Source: Desulfurococcaceae archaeon AG1 (GTDB lineage Archaea > Thermoproteota > Thermoprotei_A > Sulfolobales > AG1). From it: 64,000 nt of DNA. Position numbers and translations under genes: made by a program. Where the stretch lies: positions 52,183 through 116,182 of the forward strand of contig BEWT01000016.1 in assembly GCA_003116855.1 (NCBI GenBank), written 5' to 3'. Positions 61,301 to 64,000 of this stretch are shown one piece after another (the first letter of the stretch is position 1; every line of letters starts with the position of its first letter). The notes beneath the pieces were generated by a model, which worked only from the letters and a program-made list of their open reading frames with translations, ran no database searches and was not told where the DNA came from.

Positions 61301-62551
61301 CTATGCACCGAATTTCTCCTGCCTTCCTGCCAGGTCTGATAATATATATATAAGATCCGACCCTCTGATCCTACCTATAACCCCCACCCTAGCGCTCCTC
61401 TCCGAAAACCTGCCAAGAGCATCATAGAACACATCTTTGGAATATATAAGGAGCGGAACTGGGTCGCTTGTATGCTGACCAAGCTCGCTGGAGGTTGTAT
61501 GATCCCCCGTAATGGCTATAACTATGTTGTCAGCAAATTCGAGGATCAATCGCGAGAGAGCCTCATCACACCTTTCTATAAACTCCTTCTTCTCTCTTGG
61601 CTTTCTATCATGGCTAGCACTATCTGTCCCCTTAAAATGGAGATAAACAAGATCGTATCCCTTGTCGAGCATATCTCTCGCAGCCCTCACCTTAGAAGCC
61701 ACATTGGTGTTAAGACCCCCAGTAGCTCCTTGGGGGTGGATAACCTCGAATCCGAGGATCTTTGTAACACCTTTGATAAGTGCTGTAGCACTTATAGCCG
61801 CGGCCTTTTTTATCTCAATTCTATCTAGTTCCCAGATCTTCTTAAGATGTGGCATCTTCCCAGCCCCTCTCATGAGAATAACATTAGCCGGGGGCAGTCC
61901 TTTTTCAACTCTCTCCCTATTGATCTCGTGGTCCTTGAGTATATTGTGGATCTCTATAGACAGTTTATTAATAACCTCAGCAGTCCTCCTAGCCTCCTCA
62001 CTATCATTCAGAGGTTTTGAGATAGAGATCCTCTGCCCTTCAACATGAGGATCTGTGTCGCTCACCTTATCAGAGAGTCCGCGGCCTCTTAACACTATAG
62101 CAACCCTATGCTCAGTAGCTCTATAGAATCTAACCTCAACACCATCGATCTCTGTTATGTTTTTACTCAGGAATCTAACTAGCTCGTCTAAACCATACTC
62201 AGATCTCCCAGCCCTCCTATCAATCACAACGAGATTACTATCAACAGACGCAAAGTTACCCCTTAGCGCGATATCCCCAGGCTCTAAAACAGCACCAGCA
62301 CCTATAGCCTCAAAAGGACCCCTTCCTGGATACACCTTGAACGGATCTAGCCCAAAGAGTGCTAAGTGGGCTGTATCAGAGCCTGGGATAACTCCAGGAG
62401 CTATAGGATCCATTATACCCTGAGCCCCTCTAGAGGCGAGCCAATCAATAGTAGGTTTAGAAGCAGCTTCAAGGGGCGTCATGCCATTAAGCTCTTTAGA
62501 AGGACGATCCCCTATGCCATCGAAACCTACAACAAGGATCTGTCTCCCCAT
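61301..62551 (-). CDS. apgM: 2,3-bisphosphoglycerate-independent phosphoglycerate mutase (archaeal)
   Basis: ApgM interconverts 3- and 2-phosphoglycerate in glycolysis/gluconeogenesis. It belongs to the alkaline-phosphatase fold: [20 protein letters not shown] (first metal site), [18 protein letters not shown] with the phosphoserine [20 protein letters not shown] and [22 protein letters not shown] start at ATG 62551 (MGRQILVVG), preceded by GGGGCGGG; the open frame runs to 62596. Length of 416 residues is usual. With pyruvate kinase at 33 kb, the window holds two steps of lower glycolysis. Confidence 0.93.
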   Translation of the reverse strand: MGRQILVVGFDGIGDRPSKELNGMTPLEAASKPTIDWLASRGAQGIMDPIAPGVIPGSDTAHLALFGLDPFKVYPGRGPFEAIGAGAVLEPGDIALRGNFASVDSNLVVIDRRAGRSEYGLDELVRFLSKNITEIDGVEVRFYRATEHRVAIVLRGRGLSDKVSDTDPHVEGQRISISKPLNDSEEARRTAEVINKLSIEIHNILKDHEINRERVEKGLPPANVILMRGAGKMPHLKKIWELDRIEIKKAAAISATALIKGVTKILGFEVIHPQGATGGLNTNVASKVRAARDMLDKGYDLVYLHFKGTDSASHDRKPREKKEFIERCDEALSRLILEFADNIVIAITGDHTTSSELGQHTSDPVPLLIYSKDVFYDALGRFSERSARVGVIGRIRGSDLIYILSDLAGRQEKFGA

Positions 62552-62635
62552 AGCCCGCCCCAAGCGTATTAGCATAGTCTCTAAATATATCTGCAAGGGT
62601 TTATCCTAAAGATCTCCAGTGATTCTGAAAGAAGG

Positions 62636-62744
62636 GGCCGCGGCCGGGATTTGAACCCGGGACCTCGGGATATCTACCCCCCGGCCGGCTTCTAGTATTA
62701 GGAGCCCACAGTCCCGCGCTCTCCCAGGCTGAGCTACCGCGGCC
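62636..62744 (-). tRNA. trnH: tRNA-His (GTG) with a 34-base intron
   Basis: The minus strand folds as tRNA-His: an extra G before acceptor GCCGCGG, paired with CCGCGGC and C73 (the G-1:C73 pair typical of tRNA-His), D-arm GCTCAGCCTGGGAGAGC, anticodon stem CGGGA/TCCCG with loop C-T-GTG-G-A, and T-arm CCGGG-TTCAAAT-CCCGG. A GC-rich insert of about 34 bases interrupts the loop after position 37, the usual archaeal intron site. After C73 the sequence is CC followed by T, so CCA is not fully encoded. Confidence 0.92.
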
Positions 62745-62917
62745 ACTTACCAGATGATGAATCCTTCTGGGGCTTATATCCTTAGGCCTAAACTCACAGC
62801 CTTTTACAGGTTTGTTTTCCAAGACTTCTAATATAGGAGAGTTTCCTGACTACTATAGAAAGCAAGCCTTGACAGCAGCATGGCAAATAGGTAGAGCTAG
62901 AGGATAGCTAAACATTA

Positions 62918-63724
62918 TTACCCGGCTACTGTTGATGCATATATTGCTGGTATTTTGAATAAGAGATCCTCTGGCCATGGTTTACATCCAAATACATAGG
63001 CTATGTCGTATATGTTATAGAGGAGAGCGTTGCCGTCAGAGCTTCTAACAATGATCTCGCTGTCTTTGGGAAGCTCTAGATCCTCCTGATCGCCGCACCT
63101 AACCCTCCTCCCCATAAGCAGGGCTGCTATAGGATGCCTATATCCACCAACGTGATCCACTAGATAGTCTTTGTAACCACTATCCATACCTGTGGGGATT
63201 ATCAGGTAGCTCGCATCAGGATCGTTTATAGTCAATCTATCCCCACGGGCTAGGCAGAGAATCCTGGATCTCGCATCTCTAGCTATGCTTAAGCCTAACC
63301 TTGCAAGAGGCTCTCCATATTCTCTTGAACATTGATCTAAAGGATCCAGAGAGATCTTTGGAACCAGGATCCTCACGTCAGCCCATACATCCTCACTAAG
63401 ATACCAGCATAGCCTGTTAGCATCCTCTCCCTCATTACATATAGTGCTAAACACTTCCCCCAGGTCCCTTGGATTTGTATCATGCGTTGAGGGGGATATT
63501 ATGAAAGCTCCATAGGATATAGATACTCTATAAACCCTCGAACCTCTGTAAGTTATATTTGCATTGAAAGGAGAAACCGCTATGAAGACCCTATAGAGAT
63601 CTCCTAGAGAGATCTTCACGAGGTACTCTAATAACCTGCTTACTCCTCGATCGTCTAGGAGCTTGATCATGGAGGTATCTATTACCAGAGACCCTCTATA
63701 TATTTTCACCCTACTATACCCCAC
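62918..63724 (-). CDS. Conserved-looking protein of unknown function
   Basis: A 268-residue protein that I do not recognise. The start (VKIYRGSLVIDTSMIKLLDD) has a PIN-like V-I-D-T-S, but the later acidic residues of a PIN nuclease are not clearly placed. The middle is strand-rich (GSRVYRVSISYGAFIISPST) with seven scattered cysteines, and the end has DGNALLYNIYDIAYVFGCKP. No membrane helix. It lies 68 bases from the archaemetzincin gene on the same strand, so they may share a transcript. Confidence 0.5.
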   Translation of the reverse strand: MGYSRVKIYRGSLVIDTSMIKLLDDRGVSRLLEYLVKISLGDLYRVFIAVSPFNANITYRGSRVYRVSISYGAFIISPSTHDTNPRDLGEVFSTICNEGEDANRLCWYLSEDVWADVRILVPKISLDPLDQCSREYGEPLARLGLSIARDARSRILCLARGDRLTINDPDASYLIIPTGMDSGYKDYLVDHVGGYRHPIAALLMGRRVRCGDQEDLELPKDSEIIVRSSDGNALLYNIYDIAYVFGCKPWPEDLLFKIPAIYASTVAG

Positions 63725-63792
63725 AGATCGTTTCTACAAGCGGCATAAATCGATGCCCGAGGGGACCCTTCTCCAGAAACTAACATTCTCAC

Positions 63793-64000
63793 TCATCTAA
63801 ACCCAGCAATGCCCTTGTTAAGCTTTGCCAGGCATGATGAGCAGTAGATGGGCTTCTTTCTATCAACCTCAGCTAGGTTTCTACTGAAGCTCATTACACA
63901 CTCTCTATTGTTACAGTGATCCAATCCTAATAGATGACCCAGCTCGTGTAATGTTTCCTTTACCAGTCTTAGGATATACTCGTCGCCTCCTTGACCAGAG
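63793..64000 (-). CDS. amzA: Archaemetzincin zinc protease (3' part only)
   Basis: Only the C-terminal ~68 residues lie in the window; the gene continues past the right edge. The metzincin signature is unmistakable: ETLHELGHLLGLDHC with the three zinc histidines, followed by NNRECVMSFS, whose Met forms the Met-turn, and a C-x-x-C pair in YCSSCLAKL. In archaemetzincins a second structural zinc is bound by four cysteines (the HC, CVM and CxxC cysteines seen here). The protease substrate in archaea is unknown. Confidence 0.88.
   Translation of the reverse strand, partial: SGQGGDEYILRLVKETLHELGHLLGLDHCNNRECVMSFSRNLAEVDRKKPIYCSSCLAKLNKGIAGFR

Noticed and set aside
1-64000. CRISPR array
   Set aside because: No set of regularly spaced 24-37 base repeats was seen, and no cas gene is present.

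Overview
The window reads as chromosomal DNA of a hyperthermophilic crenarchaeon (Thermoprotei, probably Desulfurococcales, Fervidicoccales or a close relative). Protein genes are AT-rich and heavy in AGA/AGG and ATA codons, while the stable RNAs are sharply GC-rich, as expected of a hyperthermophile. The markers agree: thermosome, RpoK and RpoP, ribosomal L37Ae, L38e and L40e, aIF2-gamma, TFE-beta (RPC34-like), fibrillarin/Nop5/Cbf5, XerA, NucS, sn-glycerol-1-phosphate dehydrogenase, and an archaellum operon in the crenarchaeal order X-G-F-H-I-J. Many starts are GTG or TTG chosen by a GGTG/GGAGG Shine-Dalgarno site. I found no CRISPR array and no intact insertion sequence.

Layout. 0.4-5.1 kb: MBL-fold nuclease, rpoK behind a GC-rich structured leader, thermosome, hexapeptide acyltransferase. 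5.1-6.8 kb: two membrane genes that look like CedA1 and CedA of the crenarchaeal DNA-import (Ced) system; this CedA carries a large extra beta-rich domain. 6.8-12.2 kb: RNA-guided modification (Cbf5, fibrillarin, Nop5), then NucS overlapping a DHH phosphoesterase. 12.6-17.5 kb: Fe-S oxidoreductase, signal peptidase with a zinc-ribbon protein, a tRNA methyltransferase-like gene, two small genes. 17.5-27.2 kb: ThrRS; an RNA-processing operon (COG1325, Rpp30, Pop5) whose Pop5 has an N-terminal membrane helix; an OPT transporter overlapping two unrecognised membrane genes; an Alg14/Alg13-like glycosyltransferase; and the RNase P RNA gene. 27.3-35.4 kb: HD hydrolase, FAD oxidoreductase, phosphoribosyltransferase, DUF99, IMPase, pyruvate kinase, MFS carrier.

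35.8-44.4 kb is the motility locus. A divergent, membrane-anchored winged-helix regulator (ArnR-like) faces arlX-G-F-H-I-J. The motor ATPase gene arlI is interrupted by an in-frame 322-residue intein between the Walker B segment and the following TGH/His segment. No archaellin gene lies in the window. 44.4-54.1 kb: ribosomal L38e and L37Ae, PIN and Mut7-C nucleases, an MptE-like enzyme, XerA, G1P dehydrogenase, a molybdopterin oxidoreductase, and two adjacent core-MetE paralogues, one of which has lost the zinc ligands. 54.4-64 kb: rpoP, intron-containing tRNA-Cys and tRNA-His, L40e, another carrier and glycosyltransferase, a ThiI with a rhodanese domain, TFE-beta, aIF2-gamma, archaeal phosphoglycerate mutase and the 3' end of an archaemetzincin gene.

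Structure not explained by genes includes a 185-bp GC-rich element present as two ~96% identical copies in opposite orientation (16.05 and 28.48 kb), possibly relics of a TnpB-type element end/omega-RNA; a long imperfect hairpin between divergent thrS and the RNase P operon; and palindromes near the archaellum promoter. All calls come from reading the sequence; no database search was possible.
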